The translations under genes were made by a program, and so were the position numbers. Positions 9,151 to 17,934 of a stretch of 64,000 nt of DNA are shown here, piece by piece. The DNA comes from an uncultured Campylobacter sp. (lineage in GTDB: Bacteria > Campylobacterota > Campylobacteria > Campylobacterales > Campylobacteraceae). How positions within the stretch are numbered: the stretch's first letter is position 1; every line of letters starts with the position of its first letter. Below the pieces are notes generated by a model that was not told the origin of the DNA, did no database searches, and saw only the letters and a program-made list of their open reading frames with translations. The stretch is taken from NCBI RefSeq assembly GCF_937996225.1, contig NZ_CALKTC010000084.1, positions 1 through 64,000 on the forward strand, given 5' to 3'.

Positions 9151-9619
9151 ATCGACTCAATTATCCGTCCAGTCTAATGAAATGTTTTAAATTTTGCATG
9201 GAGTTAGTTATCCGTTCTTAAATTTCGTATCGTGTAGCTTTGGGCGTTTGATTTTAAAATTCTTACGTCTGCTTTCAGCTGAGGCGCGTTAATTTGTCTA
9301 CAAAAAATTCTGTTTAAAATTGCTACGAATTAGGCATAAAGATGCTTGGTAAAGTCTCGCGCATTTTTCTGCTCGTTTCTTGGATGTTCTATTCTAAAAT
9401 TTTGCGACGAATCTAAACTAAAATTTTGTGCAGTTTAAGTAAAATGTGATTGTTTGTGAATTATACAATAAAACTTTACTTGAGCGAGAATGACGCAAGA
9501 CCGAGGTGTTTATTAAAAAGATAAAATTGCTACCAAAATTTCAAAATTTAAAGCTAAATTTTAATTAATTGTTATACAATAAAAAATATAAACTAATAAT
9601 TGCTAAAGGTTAAAATTTG
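9151..9619. other. intergenic, no gene seen
   Basis: About 470 bases between aroE and the cyd block. AT-rich, stops in all frames. The 13-mer TTATACAATAAAA occurs twice (9461-9473 and 9572-9584). The second copy contains a plausible -10 (TACAAT) about 40 bases before the DUF4492 start. The repeat might be a duplicated promoter element or regulator site. Confidence 0.4.
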
Positions 9620-9826
9620 ATGTTTTTCGGCAAAATTTTAAAATTTTACGCGCATGGATTCGCTTCGATGAAGCTTGGCAAAACGCTATGGGCGGTGATT
9701 TTGATCAAGCTATTTATAATTTTTGTGCTACTTAAATTTTTCATTTTCGACGAAAATTTAGATTCTAAATTTAAAACCGATCAAGAAAAAATCGATTTCA
9801 TCTATAAAAATTTGACTAAGGAGTAG
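9620..9826 (+). CDS. small membrane protein, DUF4492 family, upstream of cydA
   Basis: 68 residues starting MFFGKILKFYAHGFASM, with one hydrophobic helix (about 26-44, WAVILIKLFIIFVLLKFFIF) and a charged C-terminus. Length, sequence style and position two bases before cydA match the DUF4492 proteins that precede cytochrome bd genes in Campylobacter and Bacteroidetes. Function unknown; an assembly or subunit role in the bd oxidase is inferred only from linkage. I use ATG 9620 rather than the TTG immediately before it, since AAAGGT is well placed. Confidence 0.75.
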   Translation: MFFGKILKFYAHGFASMKLGKTLWAVILIKLFIIFVLLKFFIFDENLDSKFKTDQEKIDFIYKNLTKE

Positions 9827-9828
9827 GA

Positions 9829-11352
9829 ATGCAAGAGCTTGCTAGCGTGGATTGGTCGAGGGCGCAGTTTGCGCTCACGGCGCTTTATCACTTTCTTTTC
9901 GTGCCCCTAACGCTGGGGCTTAGCTTTATCGTGGCGTTTATGGAGAGCCTGTATGTTGCGACCGGTAAGCAGGAGTGGCTCAAGATCACTAAATTTTGGC
10001 TGCGCCTTTTCGGTATAAATTTCGCCATCGGCGTCGCGACGGGCATTATAATGGAGTTTGAGTTCGGCACCAACTGGGCGAATTACAGCTGGTTCGTGGG
10101 CGATATCTTCGGTGCGCCGCTTGCGATCGAGGGCTTGCTCGCGTTTTTCTTGGAGGCTACCTTCTTTGCGGTAATGTTCTTCGGCTGGGACCGCGTGAGC
10201 AAGAAATTTCACCTTCTCTCGACCTGGCTCGTGGCGATCGGATCAAATTTAAGCGCATATTGGATCCTAATCGCGAACGCCTGGATGCAAAATCCGGTGG
10301 GTACGAGCTTTAATCCAGATACGATGCGCAACGAGATGAGTAATTTTTTAGATATCGCGCTATCTCACTTCGGAGTGGCTAAATTTTTACATACCGTCGG
10401 CGGCGGCTACATTACCGCGGCGCTATTCGTGCTTGGAATTTCGGCGTTTTATATGCTAAAAAACAAAGACTTCGCGCTTGCTAAAAAAAGCTTCATCGTA
10501 GCGGCAAGCTTCGGTATGCTAAGCTCGCTTTTCGTGCTATTTAGCGGCGACGAGAGCGCCTATCAGGTCGCGCAAAAGCAGCCGATGAAGCTTGCGGCGA
10601 TGGAGGGTCTGTATAAAGGCGAAGTAAATGCAGGCATCGTCGCGGCTGGAGTTTTAAATCCGAGCAAACTTCCCGGAGATGATAAGGAGCCGTTTTTATT
10701 TGAGATCAAGGCGCCTTACGCGCTAGGACTAATGGCTACGAGAGGGCTTGATAATTTTACTCCGGGCATCGATGATTTGGTATTTGGAAACGAAAAATTC
10801 GGCATCGAAGGCGCGGATAAAAAGATCGAAAAAGGCAAAATCGCCCTGCAAGCGCTAAAGGATTACAAGCTCGCCAAAGACGCGAATGACACCGCGGCGA
10901 TGCAGCAAGCGCGCGAAATTTTATTCGGCAACCAAAATATGCAAAATTTAGGCTACGGCTACCTTGACGACGCGAAGCAGATCGTCCCTCCGGTGGCGCT
11001 TACCTTTTACAGCTTCCACGTGATGGTGGCTTTGGGAAGCTATTTTATCTTGCTATTTTTCGTGACGCTATTTTTAGCGATGCGAAAGAACCTCGCCGAA
11101 TACAAGAAAATTCTATGGCTTTGCGTATTTAGCATCCCTCTGGGATACGTCGCGTGCGAGGCGGGCTGGATCGTGGCCGAAGTAGGGCGCCAGCCGTGGG
11201 CGATACAAGATCTTATGCCGGTGGGCGTCGCGGCTACGAGCCTGGCGGGAACGAACATAATGATCTCGTTCGCGCTCTTTGCGGTTTTATTTACGGTTTT
11301 ATTCATAGCCGAGATAAAGATCATGCTAAAACAGATAAAGATAGGATTTTAA
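9829..11352 (+). CDS. cydA: cytochrome bd-type quinol oxidase subunit I
   Basis: 507 residues, multi-pass membrane protein carrying the quinol site and all haems. Visible signatures: haem-ligand histidine in TALYHFLFVPLTLG near the N-terminus, SHFGVAKFLHTVGGGY (second haem histidine around 185), quinol-loop residues in KQPMKLAAMEGLY, and GWIVAEVGRQPWAIQDLMP near the C-terminus. The Q-loop looks of ordinary size. Reduces O2 to water with high affinity, fitting a microaerophile; in Campylobacter the equivalent CioAB-type enzyme is often cyanide-insensitive. Followed after one base by cydB. Confidence 0.94.
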   Translation: MQELASVDWSRAQFALTALYHFLFVPLTLGLSFIVAFMESLYVATGKQEWLKITKFWLRLFGINFAIGVATGIIMEFEFGTNWANYSWFVGDIFGAPLAIEGLLAFFLEATFFAVMFFGWDRVSKKFHLLSTWLVAIGSNLSAYWILIANAWMQNPVGTSFNPDTMRNEMSNFLDIALSHFGVAKFLHTVGGGYITAALFVLGISAFYMLKNKDFALAKKSFIVAASFGMLSSLFVLFSGDESAYQVAQKQPMKLAAMEGLYKGEVNAGIVAAGVLNPSKLPGDDKEPFLFEIKAPYALGLMATRGLDNFTPGIDDLVFGNEKFGIEGADKKIEKGKIALQALKDYKLAKDANDTAAMQQAREILFGNQNMQNLGYGYLDDAKQIVPPVALTFYSFHVMVALGSYFILLFFVTLFLAMRKNLAEYKKILWLCVFSIPLGYVACEAGWIVAEVGRQPWAIQDLMPVGVAATSLAGTNIMISFALFAVLFTVLFIAEIKIMLKQIKIGF

Positions 11353-11353
11353 G

Positions 11354-12460
11354 ATGCACGAAATTTTTCAAATTTATTGGTGGTGCGTGGTTGCGCTTCT
11401 GGGCGGAATTTTAGTTTTTATGCTCTTCGTGCAGGGCGGTCAGACGCTGCTTTTTACGCTGGCGAAAAATGAGACCGAGAAGGATTTTATAATAAATTCC
11501 ATCGGCAAGAAATGGGAGCTTACGTTTACTACGCTCGTTATGTTCGGCGGAGCGTGCTTTGCGGCGTTTCCGCTATTTTATGCGACCAGCTTCGGCGGGG
11601 CGTATTGGGCGTGGATGGCTCTGCTTTTTTGCTTCATAATCCAAGCCGTCGCTTACGAATACAGAAAAAAGCCCGATAATTTCTTGGGTGCTAAAACTTA
11701 TGAAGCTTTTCTTTTCATAAACGGCTCGCTGGGCACGATCCTGCTCGGTATCATCGTCTCTACGCTTTTTAGCGGCAGCGAGTTTGCGCTGGGCGATAAT
11801 AATTTCGTGCAGTGGAAAAATCCCGCTCGCGGACTTGAGGCGCTAGCAAATCCGTTTAATTACATCTTGGGAGTTGCGTTATTTTTCTGCGCCAGAACGG
11901 GAGCGAGCTTATATTTGATGAATAATATCGCTGAGCCCGAAATGATCGCCAAGCTCAAAGCCTCGCTTAAATTTAACGCTAGTGCGTTTTTGGTATTTTT
12001 CATCGCGTTTTTGGCGTGGGTCTTGCTAAAGCAGGGCTATGCAGTAGGCGCCGGCGGCGTCGTAAGTCTCGAGAGTTTTAAGTATCTGCACAATTACCTA
12101 AGCCTGCCCGCGGCGCTAATCTTGCTGTTGCTAGGCGTTGTGCTGGTGCTGGTGGGGATATTCAAAGGCACATTTACAAGCAGCGTGCGCGGAGTATTTT
12201 TCTACGGCATGGGCGTCGTATGCGCTGTAACGAGCGTATTTTTGATCCTAGGACTAAATCACACGGCGTTTTACCCGTCAAATTTCGACCTGCAAAGCTC
12301 GCTTTCGATAAGCAACGCAAGCTCGAGCCTCTATACGCTTAAGACGATGTTTTACGTATCGTTTCTAGTGCCTTTCGTGCTGGGTTATATCAGCTATGTT
12401 TGGCGCGCAATGGATGCGAAGAAGCTTGATAAAGAGGAGCTTATAAACGAGCATTATTAG
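11354..12460 (+). CDS. cydB: cytochrome bd-type quinol oxidase subunit II
   Basis: 368 residues, about eight to nine membrane helices. CydB features include the N-terminal IYWWCVVALLGGILVFMLFVQGG, FGGAYWAWM, and NPFNYILGVALFFCARTGASLY. Forms the heterodimer with CydA; carries no haem itself. The gene begins one base after cydA, with the ribosome binding site inside the cydA 3' end. GC-rich inverted repeats follow the stop (12460-12492 and 12564-12580). Confidence 0.93.
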   Translation: MHEIFQIYWWCVVALLGGILVFMLFVQGGQTLLFTLAKNETEKDFIINSIGKKWELTFTTLVMFGGACFAAFPLFYATSFGGAYWAWMALLFCFIIQAVAYEYRKKPDNFLGAKTYEAFLFINGSLGTILLGIIVSTLFSGSEFALGDNNFVQWKNPARGLEALANPFNYILGVALFFCARTGASLYLMNNIAEPEMIAKLKASLKFNASAFLVFFIAFLAWVLLKQGYAVGAGGVVSLESFKYLHNYLSLPAALILLLLGVVLVLVGIFKGTFTSSVRGVFFYGMGVVCAVTSVFLILGLNHTAFYPSNFDLQSSLSISNASSSLYTLKTMFYVSFLVPFVLGYISYVWRAMDAKKLDKEELINEHY

Positions 12461-12580
12461 GCGCGCCCGCTCTAGCGCGGCTTCCGCGCGCCGTGTGGCG
12501 GCGAGAAGCTGCTTGCGTGCGCGGCACTGCGTACTTTTGCGCTTGGTTAAATTTCATATCGGTGGCGCTTTTTACGCGCC
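12460..12580 (+). terminator. GC-rich hairpins between cydB and a small ORF
   Basis: Two stem-loops: GGCGCGC (12460-12466) pairs with GCGCGCC (12486-12492), and GGCGC (12564-12568) pairs with GCGCC (12576-12580) around a T-rich loop. No clear U tract follows either. They may attenuate read-through from cydB into the 34-residue ORF or protect the cydAB message. Confidence 0.35.
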
Positions 12581-12609
12581 GCATTTATAAAAAATTTTAA
12601 GGATTAAAA

Positions 12610-12714
12610 ATGGTCAAATCTTTAGTTTTCATCGCGATTTGGATGATCTTGCTAATCGCGAGCTATAAATTTATAAAGCTAAACATTACTCATCAAGAAA
12701 AAAGAGAGCAGTAA
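12610..12714 (+). CDS. 34-residue single-pass membrane protein, CydX-like position
   Basis: ATG 12610 to TAA 12712-12714, encoding 34 residues: MVKSLVFIAIWMILL, then IASYKFIKL and a hydrophilic tail ending KREQ. One transmembrane helix covers most of the first 20 residues. AAGGA lies seven bases upstream and TATAAA (12585-12590) about 20 bases upstream. It sits 150 bases after cydB on the same strand. By size, topology and position it resembles the tiny accessory subunits (CydX/CydH/CydS) of bd oxidases, but it lacks the MWYF start of E. coli CydX, so homology is unproven. Confidence 0.55.
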   Translation: MVKSLVFIAIWMILLIASYKFIKLNITHQEKREQ

Positions 12715-12742
12715 AAGCGTAGAAATTTTAAAAGCTTGCGGC

Positions 12743-12780
12743 CCGGAATTTCGCTTTAAATTTAGAAAGTGAAATTCCGG
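12743..12780. terminator. strong bidirectional hairpin between convergent cyd and bacA
   Basis: CCGGAATTTC (12743-12752) pairs perfectly with GAAATTCCGG (12771-12780), then a G-T pair, then CTTT with AAAG, leaving an eight-base loop. A 15-pair stem in the middle of a convergent intergenic space is well placed to stop transcription from both sides. Confidence 0.6.
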
Positions 12781-12804
12781 CGGAAGATGCGGGCGAAATT
12801 TTAT

Positions 12805-13773
12805 CTAGCCCTTGTAGTCGATATTTTTTTCAAACTCTTTAAGTCGCATATGGATTGAGCGCAGCTCCGTGATCGTCGTCCAGTTATTCATAAAAATACT
12901 AAAACTTCCGCGCACTTGATTAAAGGCGTTGCTCACCTGCACCAGTACGCCTAAAGTGATCGCCTGAGTAAAAATACCAGGACCGACCAAAAAGTAAGGC
13001 ACTAAAATTAAAATTTGAGAAAAAGAGCGAAGCCATAGATCGAAATAACAAAGATGCAAATATAACTTGTAATAGTTATGCTTCAGCTTAGCAAACAGCC
13101 CCCCAACTTGCTCCTGCCCTCCATAGTTGATCTTGTCGTCCTCGGCTAAAACTAACTCTTTTCTAAACGCCGCTTCTACCTTTTGGTTGTCGTATTCCAG
13201 GCGCGGCAGGTACCAGCCCACTAACCACGAAATGATAAGTCCGCCGATGCTGACTCCCAGTGCGATCCATACGAGAGAGCCCGGTGTTTCGTTTAAAAAA
13301 GGTATCTTGACCTTTGCGCTAAGCTCCCAAAGCACGGGGATGAACGCGATTAGCGTTAAAATCGCAGATAGCACTCGCGAACCGATATCTTCTAAGATGC
13401 GCGCAAAGCGAAGAGCGTCTTCTTGGATACGCTGCGAGCTTCCCTCTACGTCGTGTTCGACATTTTTCCAATATTTAAAATATGAAAACGTAATCGCCTC
13501 GCGCCATTGAAACACCCAGAGTCTAACGACGTACCTCTCAAGAACGCCCACTAAAACTAAAGGGATGGCGATCCACAAAAATATAAACATCTGATTCCAA
13601 AAATCGTCTATGGTGTGGTTTTTGGCGTCTTGAGCCAGATCGTAAAAGGAGCGGTTCCATTTATTGTATTGCACCATCAGATCCACTTCAAAAATTTGCA
13701 CCAAAATAATAAAAATTAGACCCGAATAAGCAAAGAATGCGTATTTTTTACTCTTAAAAAACGATGAAAACAT
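12805..13773 (-). CDS. SbmA/BacA-family peptide transporter (short form)
   Basis: 322 residues, about five to six membrane helices. Strong family matches: FYDLAQDAKNHTIDDF, EGSSQRIQEDALRFARILEDIGSRVLSAILTLIAFIPVLWELS, LEYDNQKVEAAFRKELVLAEDD, and FNQVRGSFSIFMNNWTTITELRSIHMRLK. SbmA/BacA proteins import antimicrobial peptides and modified microcins using the proton gradient; BacA is needed for chronic infection by some hosts' symbionts. Compared with E. coli SbmA (about 406) this form lacks the first membrane segments and the C-terminal tail, as I recall for Campylobacter homologues. Nine bases downstream of the M16 protease gene and surely cotranscribed with it. Confidence 0.85.
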   Translation of the reverse strand: MFSSFFKSKKYAFFAYSGLIFIILVQIFEVDLMVQYNKWNRSFYDLAQDAKNHTIDDFWNQMFIFLWIAIPLVLVGVLERYVVRLWVFQWREAITFSYFKYWKNVEHDVEGSSQRIQEDALRFARILEDIGSRVLSAILTLIAFIPVLWELSAKVKIPFLNETPGSLVWIALGVSIGGLIISWLVGWYLPRLEYDNQKVEAAFRKELVLAEDDKINYGGQEQVGGLFAKLKHNYYKLYLHLCYFDLWLRSFSQILILVPYFLVGPGIFTQAITLGVLVQVSNAFNQVRGSFSIFMNNWTTITELRSIHMRLKEFEKNIDYKG

Positions 13774-13782
13774 TAAATTCCT

Positions 13783-16551
13783 TTATTCTTTCGGTTGTGT
13801 TTCTTGCGGCTTTGTATCGCTGCTTGTTTTTGGATTTAAAATCGCCGTAAATAGCCTATCGCTTAGCATCTGCGCGGCTTCTTGCACATCCGCGCTTTTT
13901 ACCGCATTTATGCTTGCCGCGTAGCTTTTTTCGTCATAGAGCGGATAGCCGTAAAGCTCGTGCGCAGTGATATTAGCAAGCCAAAAATCATTCGTCTGTG
14001 CAGCTCTTTTGGTCGATAGAATTTGAGCTTTTTTGAAATTTGCCAGCTCGCTATCTTTTGCGCCCGAGCTTTCGATCTGCTTTAAAATTTCACTCACGCT
14101 TGCTGCAACCGCACTGGCGTCTTTCGGCTCGGTAGAAAACGATACGTTCAAGCTCGCTGCGATTTGTGGCTCACGCACATAGGCGCTATGCACCATCGCT
14201 GAGTAAATTTGTCCGCGCGCCTCGCGGATCTGCTCGACGATACGATTGCTTAGCACGCTTTTTAACGCTTGAAATTTATAAGTGTCTGCAAAGTCGAAAT
14301 TTTGCAGCTCATAGTTTGAAAAAATCATCCGAACTTCGCTTTTATCACTATCGCCATAATCTTGCACAATCTCGCCGCTAGAAGTATTTAGCATCAAAGT
14401 TTTAGGCGTAGCGCTGCTTGTGCCGGGCTTTAGATTGCCGATATATTTGGCTAGAATTTGTTTCGCGCGCGCAGGCTCAAAATCGCCGCTAAGCACAAAG
14501 ATAAAATCTCCAACACCTGAAAAAATTCCATCCGCATCGCGCTGTAAATCGGCAAGATTTGCGCTCTTTACGTCATCTGCGCTAAGCGGCTGCTTGCGAG
14601 CCATATCTCCTGAATATAGCGATTTTAAAATTTGCTCGCCGAATTTAAATTCTGCCGTCTCGTCTCGTAGCGCAATCGCCGAAAGCGCGTCGGTTTTGTA
14701 TTTTGTAAGTGAGCTTGCATGAATTAGCGGCTCGCTAAATCTCGCGTAAAGCTCGTGTGTCATCGCCTCCAGATCCGCTCCTGCGCCTCTAAAACCGCAG
14801 TCTGCGTCATCCATCCTAAATCTTAGCTTATAATCAAATTTTGAGGTCAAACGTCCCGCCTCGTATTCGTTTAGCTCGCCTATGGTGCCTGAGTTTAGCA
14901 GCGCGGTTAGAATTTCGCCACGAGCCTTGCCGAAATGCGCGTAGCCGCCTTTTTTAACGGCTGCAAGGGCGATTTTATTTTTCTCGCTTTTAAGGGGTTT
15001 TAAAATTACGCGAGCGCCGTTTTTAAACTCCAAAATTTCAGTGCCGCTAGCGCCTTTTTGCGCTTTAAATTCCGCCTCTTTTAAATCTGCTCCCGCAAGT
15101 TGCTTGGAAGCAAGCTTCGAAGCAGCGAAATTAAACGGCACCGCTTTTTCGTAGAGCAGCTCCGCGTCTTTTTGGCTAATGCCTAAATCCTTTGCCGAGA
15201 TAATCTCCGTAAATCTCGCTCCATCCGTTATCTTTGAGAAAAATTTATTAACATCCGCTAGCGTTATTTCTTCTAAGACCTTGAGGCTTAGATCGTGCTC
15301 GTCTTGCTTGCTAAGCTTTACATTGCCGTTTTGTACGAAATCAAGTAGCGCTTCTATTTGCGCACTTTGTGTATCGTTTTTAAGCAGATCGGCTTGCACT
15401 TGATGTTTAAATTCCGCCTTAACGCTATCAAAATCGTCATTGTTAAATCCGTGTTCGCGTATCCCTTTGATCGCGCTAAAAAGACTACTTAGCGTGGCGT
15501 TGGCATCGAAATTAAAAATATTTGCGCTTATGCTGTATAGTCTGCGGTTTTTAAACAGATCGTCCGAGCCGAAATAGGCTTTAAGCGGAATTTTAGCATT
15601 CACATTCATCGCGTCGTATCCAAGCTCCATCAGCCTCGATACGTAGGCTTGCAGCCACTCATTTTTAAGCGCACCGTAGCTTCTTAGCGGCTCATATTTG
15701 CCTGCGTAAAGCACGCTAGCGACATTAGTGCCGAGCTCGGGCTCTACGGTGCTTGCTAGCCCGCCTTCAAATGGGCGTAGACTAAGATCGCGCGGGATTT
15801 TTTCGCCGTGCGCAGAAAGAGAGCTAAAATTTTGCTTGATTAGGTTTTTAATCTGCTCAACGTTTACGTCGCCCACGACTATGATGCTAATGGCGCTAGG
15901 AAGGTAGTTGCGCGCATAGAATTTTTTTAGTTGCTCGCCGGTGGCGCCTTTGATAATTTCATTTTGTCCGATCGGAAAGCGTCTGGAAAATATGGAATTA
16001 GGGTATAAATATGTGGCGCGCTTTTCGTAAAAGCGCCTCTCAAAGCCTTTTTTTGCTTCCTCTAAGATGACGCCTTTTTCCTTTTGCGTTTCGTTCTCGT
16101 CAAATTTCACGCCGCCCGCATAATCGCGCAGTACCAAAAATACGTCCTTTAGCGTCTCATCGCTTACTTGGGCTTGGATGTTGTAGGTGGTGTTTTCAAA
16201 GCCAGTCTGTGCATTGAGATCCGCGCCGAATTTTACTCCCAGACGCTGCAAGGTATGGACTAGCTCGTTTTTATCGAAGTGTTCGCTGCCGTTAAATGCC
16301 ATATGCTCGACGAAGTGCGCTAAGCCCTGCTCGTCGTCATTTTCATCGACACTGCCCGCGGCTACGTTGAGGTAAAAAAGCGCGCTATTTTTTGGCACGT
16401 CGTTTTTGAGGATATAAAATTTCACGCCATTTGCTAGCTCGCCGTGCACGACGCTAGGATCGAGCTTAAGCGGTGCATCTGGGTTGATATCTGCGGAGTA
16501 AAGGCTCAAAGAGCAAAGTAGGGCGGAGATAAAAAATATAAGCTTTTTCAT
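13783..16551 (-). CDS. M16-family zinc protease, periplasmic, two-domain
   Basis: 922 residues with a Sec signal peptide (MKKLIFFISALLCSLSLYSA). N-terminal M16 peptidase domain with inverted zinc motif HFVEH (79-83) and the distal ligand region KGVILEE (about 160-165). A second, inactive-type M16 half is recognisable toward the C-terminus (GDFEPARAKQIL, ARGQIYSAMV). PqqL-like layout. Degrades oligopeptides or small proteins, probably in the periplasm. Coupled to a peptide importer gene, suggesting peptide processing plus uptake. Promoter-like TACAAT 28 bases before the ATG. Confidence 0.88.
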   Translation of the reverse strand: MKKLIFFISALLCSLSLYSADINPDAPLKLDPSVVHGELANGVKFYILKNDVPKNSALFYLNVAAGSVDENDDEQGLAHFVEHMAFNGSEHFDKNELVHTLQRLGVKFGADLNAQTGFENTTYNIQAQVSDETLKDVFLVLRDYAGGVKFDENETQKEKGVILEEAKKGFERRFYEKRATYLYPNSIFSRRFPIGQNEIIKGATGEQLKKFYARNYLPSAISIIVVGDVNVEQIKNLIKQNFSSLSAHGEKIPRDLSLRPFEGGLASTVEPELGTNVASVLYAGKYEPLRSYGALKNEWLQAYVSRLMELGYDAMNVNAKIPLKAYFGSDDLFKNRRLYSISANIFNFDANATLSSLFSAIKGIREHGFNNDDFDSVKAEFKHQVQADLLKNDTQSAQIEALLDFVQNGNVKLSKQDEHDLSLKVLEEITLADVNKFFSKITDGARFTEIISAKDLGISQKDAELLYEKAVPFNFAASKLASKQLAGADLKEAEFKAQKGASGTEILEFKNGARVILKPLKSEKNKIALAAVKKGGYAHFGKARGEILTALLNSGTIGELNEYEAGRLTSKFDYKLRFRMDDADCGFRGAGADLEAMTHELYARFSEPLIHASSLTKYKTDALSAIALRDETAEFKFGEQILKSLYSGDMARKQPLSADDVKSANLADLQRDADGIFSGVGDFIFVLSGDFEPARAKQILAKYIGNLKPGTSSATPKTLMLNTSSGEIVQDYGDSDKSEVRMIFSNYELQNFDFADTYKFQALKSVLSNRIVEQIREARGQIYSAMVHSAYVREPQIAASLNVSFSTEPKDASAVAASVSEILKQIESSGAKDSELANFKKAQILSTKRAAQTNDFWLANITAHELYGYPLYDEKSYAASINAVKSADVQEAAQMLSDRLFTAILNPKTSSDTKPQETQPKE

Positions 16552-16578
16552 AATTGTCCTTGGATTTAAAAACTTGCG

Positions 16579-16584
16579 ATTGTA
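16579..16584 (-). promoter_or_regulatory. -10 box of M16 protease/bacA operon
   Basis: Minus strand TTACAATCG gives TACAAT 28 bases upstream of the 16551 start; CAAGGACAATT provides the ribosome binding site. Confidence 0.45.
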
Positions 16585-16697
16585 ACAAAAGCTAGTTTAA
16601 AGTATGATTTTGCGAGCTTTGTTATGGGTAAAATTTTGCCAAGGATTTGGGATTTTACTTGCGGTTTTGAAATTTTACTTGTAGAATTGAGAGGAAT

Positions 16698-16739
16698 GGA
16701 ATTTTTGGAATTTTTGGAATTTTTGGAATTTTTGGAATT
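16698..16739. repeat. 9-base tandem repeat (GGAATTTTT), about 4.6 copies
   Basis: Four exact copies of GGAATTTTT plus a partial copy. It lies in the roughly 315-base space between the 3' end of ahpC and the 5' end of the M16 protease gene, which holds no credible gene. Unit length is a multiple of three; on the plus strand it would read Glu-Phe-Leu. Copy number is likely slip-prone. Confidence 0.85.
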
Positions 16740-16867
16740 CCGCCGCCACAACTTAAAATTTTGGCAGCGGAATTCAGAAAGCTTTGCTAGCTTTAATAGC
16801 CTGCGCAAGGCTAAATTTAAACTTTACGCAGTTAGAATTTGTACGCCCGCGCGAAGAATTTTACAAC

Positions 16868-17464
16868 TTATAGTTTGCTTGCGTTTTTGTCTAGATACTC
16901 TGCGACGCCCTTAGGATCTGCTTTCATCCCTGCGTCACCTTTGTGCCAGCCTGCAGGGCAGACCTCGCCGTGCTCGTTTGTAAATAGCATCGTATCGACC
17001 ATTCTTAGCATCTCGTCGATGTTTCTGCCAAGCGGTAGGTCGTTGATGACGGCGTGGCGGACTGTGCCGTCTTTGTCAAGTAGGAAGCTGCCGCGAAGCG
17101 CTACGGCATTGCCGAATAGCACGTCGAAGCTGCGCGCGATGTCTTTTGTGATATCCGAAACTAGCGGGAACTGCACTTTGCCGATACCGCCTGCGTTTAC
17201 CGGAGTGTTTTTCCATGCAAGATGCGTAAACTCGCTATCGCAGCTAACGCCGATAACTTCGATACCTTTGGATTTGAAATCTTGATATCTGTGATCGAAT
17301 GCGATGATCTCGCTCGGGCAGACGAAGGTAAAATCTTTTGGATAAAAGAATACGACCGCGCCTTTTTCGCCGATATTTTTATAGAGGTTGAAATCCTCGA
17401 CTATTTCGTTGTTGCCTAAAACCGCAGTTGCCGTGAAATCAACAGCTTTGTTGGTTACTATCAT
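16868..17464 (-). CDS. ahpC: 2-Cys peroxiredoxin (AhpC/TsaA)
   Basis: 198 residues. Peroxidatic Cys49 in FTFVCPSE and resolving Cys169 in EVCPAGW make it a typical 2-Cys peroxiredoxin that reduces H2O2, alkyl peroxides and peroxynitrite. The C-terminal YF-type extension is not obvious. Divergent from fdxA across 180 bases, as in C. jejuni, where ahpC is under PerR/CosR control. -10 TATAAT on the minus strand at 17499-17504; AAGGAGAAAC before the ATG. No ahpF neighbour; reduction is probably by thioredoxin. Confidence 0.94.
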   Translation of the reverse strand: MIVTNKAVDFTATAVLGNNEIVEDFNLYKNIGEKGAVVFFYPKDFTFVCPSEIIAFDHRYQDFKSKGIEVIGVSCDSEFTHLAWKNTPVNAGGIGKVQFPLVSDITKDIARSFDVLFGNAVALRGSFLLDKDGTVRHAVINDLPLGRNIDEMLRMVDTMLFTNEHGEVCPAGWHKGDAGMKADPKGVAEYLDKNASKL

Positions 17465-17644
17465 TTGTTTCTCCTTGTTAATAAAATTTATGATGGCGAT
17501 TATACATTTTAAAACTTTATATTTGCTGAAATTTGATGAAAATTTTTATATAATAAAATTTATTTGCTTGATAATATTAAATTTTATCATTTTTTAAATT
17601 TAGTATGTTATCATCACGCTTCATTTTTTGATAAAGGAGAAACA
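17465..17644. promoter_or_regulatory. divergent ahpC / fdxA control region
   Basis: 180 AT-rich bases. Minus-strand TATAAT (plus coordinates 17499-17504) lies 35 bases from ahpC. On the plus strand TATAAT at 17549-17554 and TAGTAT at 17601-17606 are alternative -10 boxes for fdxA. In C. jejuni both genes respond to iron and peroxide, so PerR/Fur/CosR sites are expected here, but I could not pick a convincing operator by eye. Confidence 0.55.
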
Positions 17645-17929
17645 ATGGCTGTAAAAATCACCGATATTTGCATTAGCTGCGGCTCATGCATCGACGAGTG
17701 TCCGGTAAATGCGATCGTGGACGATAGCAATAACCCAAGCGGCGAGGATAGCTACTACGTATATGCCGATAAATGCGTCGAGTGCGTGGGCTACAACGAC
17801 GAGCCGGCTTGCGCTAGCGCCTGTCCGACCGACGGCTGTATCGTCTGGAGCGACATCGTAGCGGGTCAACCTAGCAGGGATAGTATAGGTGCGGATCTAC
17901 GCAGCGGAGATACCCCGGTATTTGCTTAG
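17645..17929 (+). CDS. fdxA: 2[4Fe-4S] ferredoxin
   Basis: 94 residues. Clusters are bound by CISCGSCIDECP (first motif, CxxCxxCxxxCP) and CVECVGYNDEPACASACP (second motif with an eight-residue insertion between the second and third Cys, as in the Allochromatium-type ferredoxins). Low-potential electron carrier. Start at ATG 17645 behind AAAGGAG. An upstream in-frame extension lacks a ribosome binding site. In C. jejuni the homologue is iron-induced and contributes to aerotolerance. Ends in a strong terminator. Confidence 0.93.
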   Translation: MAVKITDICISCGSCIDECPVNAIVDDSNNPSGEDSYYVYADKCVECVGYNDEPACASACPTDGCIVWSDIVAGQPSRDSIGADLRSGDTPVFA

Positions 17930-17934
17930 CAGAT

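Noticed and set aside
16566..16914. Overlapping open frames across the GGAATTTTT repeat on both strands
   Set aside because: Frames exist only because the repeat unit is a multiple of three; no ribosome binding site or conserved sequence.
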